From NCBI GenBank assembly GCA_020025615.1, contig JAHHRT010000049.1:1-10668 (forward strand): a stretch of DNA of 10,668 nucleotides, given 5' to 3'. Shown here piece after piece: positions 1 to 7,593 of the stretch (within the stretch, counting starts at the first letter, position 1; the number at the start of each line of letters is the position of its first letter). This stretch comes from Oscillospiraceae bacterium (GTDB taxonomy: Bacteria > Bacillota > Clostridia > Oscillospirales > Oscillospiraceae). A program made the position numbers and the translations under genes. Below the pieces are notes generated by a model. That model did no database searches, was not told where the DNA came from, and worked only from the letters and a program-made list of their open reading frames with translations.

Positions 1-137
1 CGGCGGGGGCTGCGGCGGGCGGGACGCTCTTCGGGCTCATCGTAATCGTCGAGGTATTCATCCTCTTCATCGTAATCGTCGTAATCATCGTCGGCATAGG
101 GCTGGGCAAATTTCTTCATATTATCCCAAAAACTCAT
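1..137 (-). CDS. sepF: Cell division protein SepF, N-terminal part (gene runs off left edge)
   Basis: Only the first 45 codons are in the window. The protein begins MSFWDNMKKFAQPY, a short amphipathic N-terminal helix of the kind SepF uses to bind the membrane. A very acidic Asp/Glu/Tyr stretch follows (about residues 15-38), then an Arg/Pro-rich start of a linker. In the SepF family the conserved C-terminal domain, outside this window, polymerises and binds the FtsZ tail, tethering the Z-ring to the membrane. The ATG at 137 has an AGGAGGA ribosome binding site at 147-153, and yggS ends 27 bases upstream. The yggS(ylmE)-sepF(ylmF) adjacency matches the Firmicutes ylm division cluster and is the main support, because the diagnostic domain is not visible. 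The acidic stretch carries a 15-base direct repeat (37-51 and 67-81) encoding DDYDE twice. Confidence 0.85.
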   Translation of the reverse strand, partial: MSFWDNMKKFAQPYADDDYDDYDEEDEYLDDYDEPEERPARRSPR

Positions 138-146
138 CTTAAATAA

Positions 147-153
147 TCCTCCT
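147..153 (-). promoter_or_regulatory. Ribosome binding site of sepF
   Basis: Reads AGGAGGA on the minus strand, 9 bases before the sepF ATG. It is a near-perfect anti-Shine-Dalgarno match and fixes the start of the partial gene. Confidence 0.8.
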
Positions 154-164
154 GTATGTTCACA

Positions 165-875
165 TCAACTTTGATGGATCACGGCATAGTCCCTGGGTCC
201 AAAAATCGCTGTCCCCACACGGATCATGGTGCTGCCGCTATAAATCGCATCCATGAAGTCATTCGACATTCCCATGGATAAACAGTCCACCATGACATTA
301 TCGTATTTTTTCCCCTTTATGTCAACAGATAAGTGCAATATTTTTTGAAAAAATTTTAGATTATCGCCGGAATTCCGAGAAATTGGAGGAATTGCCATAA
401 AACCCCTCACACATATGTTTGAATATGTGCTAATATTTTCTAGAATTTCCGGGATCTCCGTTAAAAGAAAACCGGATTTGCTCTCCTCAAGGCCGATATT
501 GATCTCTAAAAGGATATTCTGACGGATTCCCTGCTTCTTTGCTTCGGCATCAATGGCCTTCAGAAGATGCAGGCTGTCCACGCTCTGAATGAGGTCTGCC
601 TTTCCCACCACCTGCTTTACCTTATTGGTTTGCAGGTGTCCGATGAAGTGGACGGGGGCACCCTCATAGGCACCCTGGCTGTATTTTTCCACCAGCTCCT
701 GAACCCGGTTTTCTCCGCAGCAGTCTACGCCTGCGGCAATGGCTTCCCGGACGGCCTGTGCGTCGTTCATCTTGGTGGCGGCGCAGAGCTTGATTTCGGA
801 AGGATCCCGACCTGCCGCACGGGCGGCCTGCTCCATCTGCGCACGAATCTTAGCTACATTTTCTGCAATGGACAT
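165..875 (-). CDS. yggS: YggS/YlmE family pyridoxal-phosphate homeostasis protein (PLPBP)
   Basis: A 236-residue protein of the usual family length. This cytosolic family has the fold of alanine racemase domain 1, binds PLP on a lysine, and buffers PLP and related amino/keto acid pools; no catalysis is established. Visible hallmarks are the PLP lysine K35 in CAATKMNDA, GENRVQE (54-60), HFIGHLQTNK (76-85), ESKSGF (131-136), GFMAIPP (158-164), the phosphate-binding LSMGMSNDF (199-207) and IRVGTAIFG (218-226). The ATG at 875 has an AAAGGAA site 9 bases upstream. The gene lies 68 bases after hfq, across a strong hairpin, and 27 bases before sepF, as in the ylmE-sepF pair of other Firmicutes. Oddity: codons for about residues 112-212 (240-540) are much more AT-rich than either flank, although all motifs stay intact. 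A 7-base-pair dyad (410-416/423-429) lies inside this patch. The gene appears functional. Confidence 0.95.
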   Translation of the reverse strand: MSIAENVAKIRAQMEQAARAAGRDPSEIKLCAATKMNDAQAVREAIAAGVDCCGENRVQELVEKYSQGAYEGAPVHFIGHLQTNKVKQVVGKADLIQSVDSLHLLKAIDAEAKKQGIRQNILLEINIGLEESKSGFLLTEIPEILENISTYSNICVRGFMAIPPISRNSGDNLKFFQKILHLSVDIKGKKYDNVMVDCLSMGMSNDFMDAIYSGSTMIRVGTAIFGPRDYAVIHQS

Positions 876-906
876 GGAACATATTCCTTTCTATTTTCTG
901 GTATAT

Positions 907-943
907 GCAATAAGGGCGACGGGATGCTCCGTCGCCCTTATGC
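907..943 (-). terminator. Strong hairpin between hfq and yggS (terminator, attenuator or mRNA-stabilising stem)
   Basis: A perfect 12-base-pair stem (911-922 with 929-940) of mostly G-C pairs closes a 6-base loop (923-928). It can be extended by three more pairs around a one-base bulge at 909. It starts one base after the hfq stop codon. On the minus strand the stem is followed by TTGCATATAC, so the U-tract expected of an intrinsic terminator is poor. On the plus strand there is no T-run either. It may cause partial termination or protect the 3' end of the upstream mRNA; which of these it does is inference. Confidence 0.6.
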
Positions 944-1174
944 TTATGCAGTGACAGCTGCGGCTTTCAGCGGCTTCATGGGAACCAGGGTCGAGATGGC
1001 GTGCTTGTAGATCATCTGCTGCTTGCCATCGGAGACCAATACCACCACAAAGCTGTCATAGCCTGTGATGACCCCTCGGAGCTGGAAACCATTCATCAGG
1101 AACAGTGTCACGGGAACCTTGTCCCGGCGGACCTCACGGAGAATGGAATCCTGCAATGTGATTTGGTCGGACAT
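944..1174 (-). CDS. hfq: RNA chaperone Hfq
   Basis: A 76-residue Sm-like protein that forms a hexameric ring and promotes small-RNA/mRNA pairing or binds A-rich and U-rich RNA in the cytoplasm. It begins [15 protein letters not shown], with the conserved QD pair at residues 8-9. The Sm1 strands run from about 20 to 46 ([21 protein letters not shown]). The Sm2 motif YKHAIST is at 56-62, including the Lys-His pair of the uridine-binding rim. The C-terminal tail is short (about 12 residues, Ala-rich), unlike the long tail of enteric Hfq. The ATG at 1174 is preceded by GAGGG about 7 bases upstream. miaA ends 47 bases upstream, which is the widely conserved miaA-hfq order. A long stem-loop follows directly after the stop. 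Identification is secure; the role in this organism is not shown by sequence. Confidence 0.97.
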   Translation of the reverse strand: MSDQITLQDSILREVRRDKVPVTLFLMNGFQLRGVITGYDSFVVVLVSDGKQQMIYKHAISTLVPMKPLKAAAVTA

Positions 1175-1221
1175 ATGTATACCCTCTTTCTTTGAATGAG
1201 ATATACCAATCCTACCAGATT

Positions 1222-2157
1222 TCAGTTGTCGTTTTCACGAAGAACCTGTCGGGCGGCTTCGAGAATTTCTTGGCTCCCGGTATTTTTCCCACGGATGAGC
1301 CAGTGGATGCTTTTATTTCGGCGGAACCAGGTGAGCTGACGCTTGGCGTAGTGGCGGGAAGACTGCTTTACCCGGTCGGCGGCTTCCTGAATCGAGCACC
1401 TGCCGTCCAGGGCGTCGGTAAACTCTTTATAGCCGATGGCCTGCATGGCGGTGCACTTCTGGGGGATGCCGCTGTCTAAAAGACTGCGGATTTCTTCCAC
1501 AAGCCCCTCTTCCAGCATGATGTCCACCCGCCGGTCAATGCGGTCATAGAGATCCTGGCGGTTTTCAAAATCCAGGCCCAGCCAGATGGGGGAGAAGCGG
1601 GGCGGGATGGCCTGGGTGCGGAGATTATGGGCGGTAATGGTTTCTCCGGTTTCTAAGTAGACCTCCAGAGCACGGAGAATCCGCTTTCGGTCCGCAAGAT
1701 GGAGCCGGGCGGCAGAGTCCGGGTCAATGGCCCGAAGCCGTTCCAGCATGACTTCCATGCCCAGTGCGTCCGCTTCCTGTTCCAGCTTTTCCCGCTGCCC
1801 GGTGGCGGGGAAGGGGGCAAAGGCGTTTCCCCGAATGAGAGAATCCATATAGAGCCCGGTGCCCCCTGCAATGATGGCGGTCTTTCCCCGGGAGAGAATA
1901 TCCTCCACAGCGGCGGTTGCCAGTTCACAGTAACGGCTGACGGAAAAGTCCTCGTCGGGCTCGCAGACGTCGATCATGTGGTGGGGGATACCCTGCATTT
2001 CCTCCCGGGTGGGCTTGGCGGTGCCAATGTCCATGCGGCGATAGATCTGCATGGAGTCACAGGAGACGACTTCGCCGTCAGTGAGTTTTGCAATCTCCAC
2101 GGCCAGGGCGGTTTTGCCCGAGGCGGTGGGGCCGGGAATACAGATCATGGGATTCAT
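1222..2157 (-). CDS. miaA: tRNA dimethylallyltransferase MiaA
   Basis: A 311-residue protein of standard family length. It transfers a dimethylallyl group from DMAPP to N6 of A37 in tRNAs that read codons starting with U, giving i6A37. Visible motifs are the P-loop GPTASGKT (9-16), [16 protein letters not shown] (34-49) with the general-base Asp34, IPHHMID (58-64), [10 protein letters not shown] (98-107), the [11 protein letters not shown] segment (157-167), QAIGYKE (239-245) and [13 protein letters not shown] (267-279). The start at 2157 has an AAGGAGA site 8 bases upstream. mutL ends 20 bases before it and hfq begins 47 bases after it, so all three are probably co-transcribed. Its product is the substrate of MiaB, encoded at the head of the same gene run. 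Nothing unusual is seen in the sequence. Confidence 0.97.
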   Translation of the reverse strand: MNPMICIPGPTASGKTALAVEIAKLTDGEVVSCDSMQIYRRMDIGTAKPTREEMQGIPHHMIDVCEPDEDFSVSRYCELATAAVEDILSRGKTAIIAGGTGLYMDSLIRGNAFAPFPATGQREKLEQEADALGMEVMLERLRAIDPDSAARLHLADRKRILRALEVYLETGETITAHNLRTQAIPPRFSPIWLGLDFENRQDLYDRIDRRVDIMLEEGLVEEIRSLLDSGIPQKCTAMQAIGYKEFTDALDGRCSIQEAADRVKQSSRHYAKRQLTWFRRNKSIHWLIRGKNTGSQEILEAARQVLRENDN

Positions 2158-2177
2158 GTACCTGTCTCCTTTCCTGC

Positions 2178-4247
2178 TTAGGTTCGTTTGAACTGCTTTT
2201 CCAGCAGCTTTTTGCTGAGACTGACGCAGATGGGGCGTCCATGGGGGCAGTATTTGAGATCTTCCCGCTCCATGACCTGCTTCACCAGTGCCAGAAGCTC
2301 GGCTTCGTCGCTGTTCCAGCCCGCCTTAATGGCGGCCTTGCAGGCGATGGTGTGGAGAATATCGTCCCGGACGGTGTCTCGGTGCTCTCGGCGGCCCCGG
2401 AGCAGGTCATCCGCCAGGGAATCCAGGACCTGGGCAGCCCCGGCGGGCTCCAAATCCATGGGAATCTGCCGCAGAAGCAGGGTGTTTTCTCCAAACTCCT
2501 GGATTTCAAAGCCCAGTTCTTCCAGCATTTCACCGTTTGCCAGCAGTTCGCCGCAGGCGGCGGGGCTGAGCCGGACGGGCTGGGGGCTTAAAAGGGCCTG
2601 ACTGGAGATGGGCTCCTGGTTGGCCTTTAACTTTTCAAAATTGATTCGCTCGTGGGCGGCGTGCTTGTCGATGAGGAAAGCATCCTCCCCCTGCTCCACG
2701 ATGATGTAGGTGTGGTAGAGCTCACCAACCATCCGCCAGGGGGTGACCTGGGGAAGGTCCATGGCGATTTGTTCGGTTTCCGGCTCCTGGGGAACGGGTT
2801 CCGGTTCCTGGGAAATCGGCTGAGATACCGGCTCCTGCACAGGGGCTTCGGGTTCCGGCTGGGAAACCTGGGGCACAGAAATTTCCTCGGGGTCCCAGTT
2901 GGCAGCGGAGACCATCACAGGCCGTGCTTCCTGAACAGGCGGAACAGTCTGCACAGGGGCTCTTTCCTGGATGACAGGTGCTTCCGCAGGTGTCTGCCGC
3001 AGTTCCTTTGGTACAGAAATCACCGTGGGCTCATGACCCGGCTGGGGGGCAATCACCGTCTGGCGCAGAGGCAGCTGGGAGACCTTGGAGGCAGTGGCTT
3101 CTGCCGCGGCCTTTTGAGGCTTGGGGGCATCCTTGAGGGCAGAGGTCAATGCCTTGTATTCCTCCGGGCCCATGGTACGGAAGAAATCGGCCTTTTTCTT
3201 GGGGATTTCAGCCGACGGCTCTGCGTTCTGGGAGTGGGAAAACTGCACGGCGGGGCGGTCTTGGGTCTGGTTCAGGGTTCCCAGAACGCCATAGTGGACA
3301 CAGTCGAAAATCGACCGCTCATTCAGAAACTTCACCTCAGTCTTGGCGGGATGGACGTTCACATCCACAGTCCCGGCGGGAATGGTGAGGTGGAGCACAC
3401 ATCCGGGGAATTTTCCAACCATAATCTGGTTGCGGTAGGCTTCCTCCAAAGCAGAGGTGAGCAGCTTGGACTTCACCGGACGGTTATTGACAAAGAAGGT
3501 CTGCATGGAGCGGCTGGGCCGGGCATCGGTGGGCTTGGTGATGTATCCGGTGAGGGAATATTTCTCCCATCGGCTGTCTACCTTTACCATCTTGGCGCAG
3601 TCTCTTCCGTAGATGCAGTACATAGCGGCTTGGAGACCGCCGTTTCCCGGAGTGGAAAGAATCTGCTTTCCGTCCCGGAGAAACTGAATAGCGACTTCCG
3701 GGTGGGCCAGGGCCTGGAGCTGCACGGCGGCAGCCACCCGGCTTCCCTCCACGGTGTCGGACTTCATAAACTTCATACGGGCCGGGGTGTTGAAGAACAG
3801 GTCCCGGATGAGAATGGTGGTGCCCTCGGGGCAGCCTGCCTCGGTTTCCTCAATGATTTGGCCAGCCTCCAGCATGAGGCTTACGCCGGAAATGGCCCCA
3901 GCAGTTTTGGTCATCAGCTCAATGCGGCTGACAGAGGCAATGGCAGCCAGAGCTTCTCCACGGAAGCCCATGGTCCCAATGAGGGCCAGGTCCTCAGCGG
4001 TGCGGAGCTTGGAGGTGGCGTGGCGCAGAAAAGCGGTCCGCGCATCCTCGGCGGCCATACCGCAGCCGTTGTCTGTGACCCGAAGAAAGGTCATGCCGCC
4101 GTCCCGAATTTCTACGGTGATTTTAGATGCCCCGGCATCCACGGCGTTTTCCAGCAGCTCCTTCACAACGGAGGCGGGACGCTCCACCACCTCACCGGCG
4201 GCGATGAGATTGGCGATATGGGGAGATAATTGAATAATTTTCGGCAT
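2178..4247 (-). CDS. mutL: DNA mismatch repair protein MutL (endonuclease type)
   Basis: A 689-residue MutL. The N-terminal GHKL ATPase shows E30 and N34 in the KELLENAVDAG motif, DNGCGM (59-64) and GFRGEAL (94-100). A proline/glutamate/glutamine-rich linker covers roughly residues 340-505. The C-terminal domain has the metal-binding nuclease motif as DKHAAHE (527-533), where the textbook form is DQHAxxE; Asp, His and Glu are kept. It also has ACKAAIKA (635-642), CPHGRP (667-672) and a terminal FKRT. These mark a latent nicking endonuclease that MutS and the sliding clamp activate, as in bacteria without MutH. QALLSP (550-555) fits the Qxh(L/I)xP clamp-binding pattern of Firmicutes MutL. The ATG at 4247 lies 4 bases past the stop of the CPBP gene, and its GAGG site sits in the last codons of that gene, so translation is probably coupled. 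miaA follows after 20 bases. Confidence 0.97.
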   Translation of the reverse strand: MPKIIQLSPHIANLIAAGEVVERPASVVKELLENAVDAGASKITVEIRDGGMTFLRVTDNGCGMAAEDARTAFLRHATSKLRTAEDLALIGTMGFRGEALAAIASVSRIELMTKTAGAISGVSLMLEAGQIIEETEAGCPEGTTILIRDLFFNTPARMKFMKSDTVEGSRVAAAVQLQALAHPEVAIQFLRDGKQILSTPGNGGLQAAMYCIYGRDCAKMVKVDSRWEKYSLTGYITKPTDARPSRSMQTFFVNNRPVKSKLLTSALEEAYRNQIMVGKFPGCVLHLTIPAGTVDVNVHPAKTEVKFLNERSIFDCVHYGVLGTLNQTQDRPAVQFSHSQNAEPSAEIPKKKADFFRTMGPEEYKALTSALKDAPKPQKAAAEATASKVSQLPLRQTVIAPQPGHEPTVISVPKELRQTPAEAPVIQERAPVQTVPPVQEARPVMVSAANWDPEEISVPQVSQPEPEAPVQEPVSQPISQEPEPVPQEPETEQIAMDLPQVTPWRMVGELYHTYIIVEQGEDAFLIDKHAAHERINFEKLKANQEPISSQALLSPQPVRLSPAACGELLANGEMLEELGFEIQEFGENTLLLRQIPMDLEPAGAAQVLDSLADDLLRGRREHRDTVRDDILHTIACKAAIKAGWNSDEAELLALVKQVMEREDLKYCPHGRPICVSLSKKLLEKQFKRT

Positions 4248-4251
4248 GGCG

Positions 4252-4935
4252 TTACCTCATGAGCATAATGCTCCGAAGATTGATGAAAGCGTGCATGAGA
4301 ATGGGAGCGAAAACGGTGTCCGCCTTCTTATAGCTCCAGGCCAGGCACAGGCCGGCGGGGAGATACTGGAGAAGACAGATGAGCAGGTCCATGGGGGAGT
4401 AGACACCCACAAACCCGATGATGTGGATGCAGGCGAAGGCCAACATGGATACCAGGTATCCGGCCCAGGGGGACGAGGGATAGATTTTTCGGAAGATCAG
4501 CCCCCGGAACAGACATTCCTCCACCGGCGGCACCAGAATCACAGTGCCCACAGTCATGAGGAACCGGCTGTTGCGGGTCATGGATGCGATGCCCTGGTCG
4601 TTGAGGTTTGTAAAGCCCGGATGAATCCAGGGAATCAGAACATCCAGAACGGCCTTGCAGCAATAATAGGCAACCAGCCCCAGAATCACCGCCTGACAGA
4701 AGTAGGCAGGGTGCTGGCGAACCTTTGCAGCGGATTTTCCCAGGAAACGGTGGAAAATGCAGACAATGGATGCAAAATTGATGATGAAGTAGATGAAATT
4801 CAGCTCTGCTTCCGTAAAGGGAACGGGGAGAATCCCATTCGAGCCACGAAGCAGGGACGGCAGCAGAATCAGCTCAAAGGCCATATAGAGCCAGCCGCTG
4901 ACTGTCTCATTTTTTGTGATGGGAATGGTAAGCAT
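4252..4935 (-). CDS. CPBP-family intramembrane glutamic protease (CAAX protease/Abi-like)
   Basis: A 227-residue polytopic membrane protein with the three CPBP (Rce1/Abi) signatures. These are EECLFR (E139, E140, R144; the EExxxR motif), FACIH (F167, H171; FxxxH) and HAFIN (H215, N219; HxxxN). These residues form the intramembrane active site in the family. Hydrophobic stretches suggest about six to eight membrane segments, for example around 14-29, 46-62, 81-101, 125-137, 160-177 and 182-200. Bacterial members have varied roles (peptide maturation, bacteriocin self-immunity, signalling), and nothing here identifies the substrate. The ATG at 4935 has AAAGGGG 6 bases upstream. mutS ends 17 bases before it and mutL starts 4 bases after it, so it is embedded in the repair operon. 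A link to mismatch repair is not established; it may only be co-expressed. Confidence 0.9.
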   Translation of the reverse strand: MLTIPITKNETVSGWLYMAFELILLPSLLRGSNGILPVPFTEAELNFIYFIINFASIVCIFHRFLGKSAAKVRQHPAYFCQAVILGLVAYYCCKAVLDVLIPWIHPGFTNLNDQGIASMTRNSRFLMTVGTVILVPPVEECLFRGLIFRKIYPSSPWAGYLVSMLAFACIHIIGFVGVYSPMDLLICLLQYLPAGLCLAWSYKKADTVFAPILMHAFINLRSIMLMR

Positions 4936-4952
4936 ATTCTGCCCCTTTCGGT

Positions 4953-7562
4953 TTAATCCAGCATTTTTTTGAGCTTATAAAGCTCGTTCATCGCCTCAAT
5001 GGGGGTGAGGGTCTCTACGGAGAGGCTGCGAAGTACATCGGAGACGCGCTGGCTGCGCATATCCATCATGCTGATCTGCCCCTGGGGCTCTTCTGGCTCA
5101 CTGTGCGCCTGGGGGACGGGAAGCCCTTCGGATTCCAGCTCCTTGAGAATCTCCCGGGCACGGGAGATGATGGGCGCAGGCAGGCCAGCCAGCTTGGCAA
5201 CTTCAATGCCGTAGCTGTCGTCGGTGGCACCGGGGACGATCTTCCGAAGGAAAATCATCTGCTCGCCCCGCTTTTTCACGGCGATGTTGTAGTTCTTCAC
5301 ATTGGGGAGCTTGTCTTCCATGGTAGACAGCTCATGGTAGTGGGTGGCAAAGAGGGTCTTGGCACCCAGCCGCTTGGGGCTTGCCACGTATTCCAGAACA
5401 GCTCGGGCGATGGACATACCATCATAGGTAGAGGTGCCCCGTCCGATTTCGTCCAGAATCAGCAGGCTCCGGGAGGTGGCGTATTTCAGAATGGAGGCCA
5501 CCTCAGACATCTCCACCATGAAGGTGGACTGACCGGAAGCCAAATCGTCGCTGGCACCGATTCGGGTGAATACCCGGTCCACAAGGCCAATCTTTGCAGA
5601 GCGGGCCGGGACGAAGGAGCCCATCTGGGCCATGAGAACGATGAGGGCCACCTGGCGCATATAGGTGGATTTACCAGCCATGTTGGGGCCGGTGATGATG
5701 GATACCTGGTTGTCCTGGCTGCCCAGCTCCGTGTCGTTGGGGACAAAGAGAGTGTCTTTCAGCATGGCTTCCACTACGGGGTGGCGGCCATCCTGAATGG
5801 AAATCTCCCGGTTCAGGGTGATTTCCGGGCGGCAGTAGCCGCGCTGGACAGCAACTGCGGCCAGAGAGCAGAGGGCATCCGCCTCAGCAACCGCGGCAGC
5901 GGTCTGCTGAACCCGGGAAGCCTGCTTTGCCAGATGCTCCCGAAGCTGGGTGAAAATCTGGTATTCCAGAGCGGTGAGCCGATCTTTGGCAGTGAGGACC
6001 TGGGTCTCCAAATCCTTTAGCTCCTGGGTGATGTAGCGTTCGCAGTTTGCCAGGGTCTGCTTGCGGATATAGTTATCCGGGACCAGGTCCATAAAGGACT
6101 TGGAAACTTCAATATAATAGCCGAAGACCCGGTTGAATCCCACCTTCAAGGTGCGGATGCCGGTCTTTTCCCGCTCGCTGGCCTCAATGGCGGCGATGGT
6201 GCCGGAGCCGCCGTCCATAATGTCTCGCAGGCGGTCGGCCTCCTCACTGGCACCCTTTCGAATCATGCCGCCCTCCCGGATGGTGAGGGGAGGCTCGTCT
6301 ACAATGGTGTTTTCAATGAGGTCGGCACAGTCCTCCATGGTGTCGATGGCCTCGGTGAGCTTTTTCAGCAGGGGAGCGTCGGTTTTGCCCAGCTGTGCCT
6401 TGACATCCGGCAGGGCCCGGAAGCCCCGGGCAAGGCCCAGCAGATCCCGGCAGTTCACTGTGCCGGTGACGATTCGGGTCATCACACGCTCCAAATCTGT
6501 TACATCCCGCAGAGCTTCTTCCAGCTCACCCCGGACGATGACGGAATCCACCAGCTCCTCCACAGCACTGTGGCGGCGGGTAATTTCCACCGGGTCCAGC
6601 AGGGGCTTTTCCAGCCAGCTGCGCAGCAGTCGTCCGCCCATGGCGGTGTGGGTTTTGTCCAGAACCCAGAGCAGGGTTCCCTTCTTCTCTTTGGAACGCA
6701 TGGTTTCCGTCAGCTCCAGATTTCTCCGGGCATCCAAATCCAGTTCCATAAACTTTCCGGTGGTGTAGTATTGGAGGGTGCGGATGTGGCTCAGGTCGTT
6801 CTTTTGCAGATTCAGCAGGGTTTGCAGCAGGGCACCGCCGGAAATAATGGCGGCAGGCATTCCTGCAATTCCCAGCTGTGCCAGGTCAGAGCCAAAGTGC
6901 TGTTCCAAAAGCTCCGATGCGGGCTCCAGCTGGAACAGGGGGGCGGTGCCCTCGTCTACACAGCAGTTTAACCGCCGGAACAGGGCATCCTCAATGGGTT
7001 CTGCGTCCACATCCGTGCCAAACCGCAGGACCTCACTGGGGGAGAAGCGTCCCAGCTCAGAGGCGACGCTCTGGGCATCGGCGCAAAGGGTCAGGTAAAA
7101 GGCTCCGGTGGACACATCGCAGAAGGAAAGACCGAACTTTCCCCCTTCGCCGTAAATGCAGCCCATGTAGTTGTTCTTGCTCTCCTCCAGCATACAGCTT
7201 TCGGTGACGGTGCCGGGGGTGACAATGCGGGTAATGTCCCGCTGAACCAGACCCTTTGCGGTGGCAGGGTCCTCCATCTGCTCACAGATGGCGATTTTAT
7301 AACCCTTCTGCACCAGACGGGCGATGTAGGAGTCCACACTGTGGAAGGGCACGCCGCACATGGGGGTCTGCTCCTCCTTGGGCTTGCTCCGGTCCCGGGT
7401 GGTGAGGGTGAGATCCAGCTCCCGGGCGGCAAGCTTTGCGTCCTCGTCGAACATCTCATAGAAGTCGCCCAGGCGGAAGAAGAGAATACAGTCCTTGTGC
7501 TTTTCTTTAATCTCGTGGTACTGACGCTGCATAGGCGTCAGTTCGGTATTGGGCTTTGCCAT
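4953..7562 (-). CDS. mutS: DNA mismatch recognition protein MutS
   Basis: An 869-residue MutS that binds base mismatches and small loops and recruits MutL. The mismatch-reading motif GDFYEMF has Phe34 and Glu36. The ABC-type ATPase shows Walker A GPNMAGKST (625-633), the signature-type SGQSTFMVEMSE, Walker B ending in DEIGRGTST (704-712) and the ATHYHEL histidine switch region. The last ~160 residues hold the helix-turn-helix dimerisation region. QISMMD (829-834) resembles the C-terminal sliding-clamp-binding peptide of Firmicutes MutS (inference). The open frame extends 24 codons further upstream to 7634, but that stretch overlaps the miaB 3' end and is not MutS-like. The ATG at 7562 (MAKPNTELTPMQ) has GAAAGGGG 7 bases upstream and gives the typical family N-terminus. 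miaB stops 31 bases upstream and the CPBP gene starts 17 bases downstream. Confidence 0.97.
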   Translation of the reverse strand: MAKPNTELTPMQRQYHEIKEKHKDCILFFRLGDFYEMFDEDAKLAARELDLTLTTRDRSKPKEEQTPMCGVPFHSVDSYIARLVQKGYKIAICEQMEDPATAKGLVQRDITRIVTPGTVTESCMLEESKNNYMGCIYGEGGKFGLSFCDVSTGAFYLTLCADAQSVASELGRFSPSEVLRFGTDVDAEPIEDALFRRLNCCVDEGTAPLFQLEPASELLEQHFGSDLAQLGIAGMPAAIISGGALLQTLLNLQKNDLSHIRTLQYYTTGKFMELDLDARRNLELTETMRSKEKKGTLLWVLDKTHTAMGGRLLRSWLEKPLLDPVEITRRHSAVEELVDSVIVRGELEEALRDVTDLERVMTRIVTGTVNCRDLLGLARGFRALPDVKAQLGKTDAPLLKKLTEAIDTMEDCADLIENTIVDEPPLTIREGGMIRKGASEEADRLRDIMDGGSGTIAAIEASEREKTGIRTLKVGFNRVFGYYIEVSKSFMDLVPDNYIRKQTLANCERYITQELKDLETQVLTAKDRLTALEYQIFTQLREHLAKQASRVQQTAAAVAEADALCSLAAVAVQRGYCRPEITLNREISIQDGRHPVVEAMLKDTLFVPNDTELGSQDNQVSIITGPNMAGKSTYMRQVALIVLMAQMGSFVPARSAKIGLVDRVFTRIGASDDLASGQSTFMVEMSEVASILKYATSRSLLILDEIGRGTSTYDGMSIARAVLEYVASPKRLGAKTLFATHYHELSTMEDKLPNVKNYNIAVKKRGEQMIFLRKIVPGATDDSYGIEVAKLAGLPAPIISRAREILKELESEGLPVPQAHSEPEEPQGQISMMDMRSQRVSDVLRSLSVETLTPIEAMNELYKLKKMLD

Positions 7563-7569
7563 TGGCGTA

Positions 7570-7577
7570 CCCCTTTC
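7570..7577 (-). promoter_or_regulatory. Ribosome binding site that sets the mutS start
   Basis: GAAAGGGG on the minus strand, 7 bases before the ATG at 7562. It supports this start over the longer open frame reaching 7634. The CPBP gene uses the same GAAAGGGG sequence before its own ATG. Confidence 0.75.
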
Positions 7578-7593
7578 TATAGAATGGTGGGCG

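Noticed and set aside
410..429. 7-base-pair inverted repeat inside yggS
   Set aside because: It is short and A/T-rich within coding sequence, and is expected by chance in the AT-rich patch.
1190..1225. Possible extended -10 (TGGTATATC on the minus strand) upstream of hfq
   Set aside because: The -10 matches at only 4 of 6 positions and no credible -35 is found at 16-18 bases. It remains possible but is too weak to list as a promoter.
2700..3230. Pro/Glu/Gln-rich repeats in mutL as a possible tandem repeat or insertion
   Set aside because: This is the normal disordered linker between the ATPase and nuclease domains of MutL, which varies freely in length and composition.
2652..4229. Plus-strand open frame of 525 codons
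   Set aside because: It lies entirely opposite mutL, whose motifs are unambiguous. The translation is low-complexity Gly/His/Leu-rich with no family features.
5103..6020. Plus-strand open frames opposite mutS and miaB (also 7549-8469)
   Set aside because: They are shadows of GC-rich coding sequence with no ribosome binding site context or domain signal.
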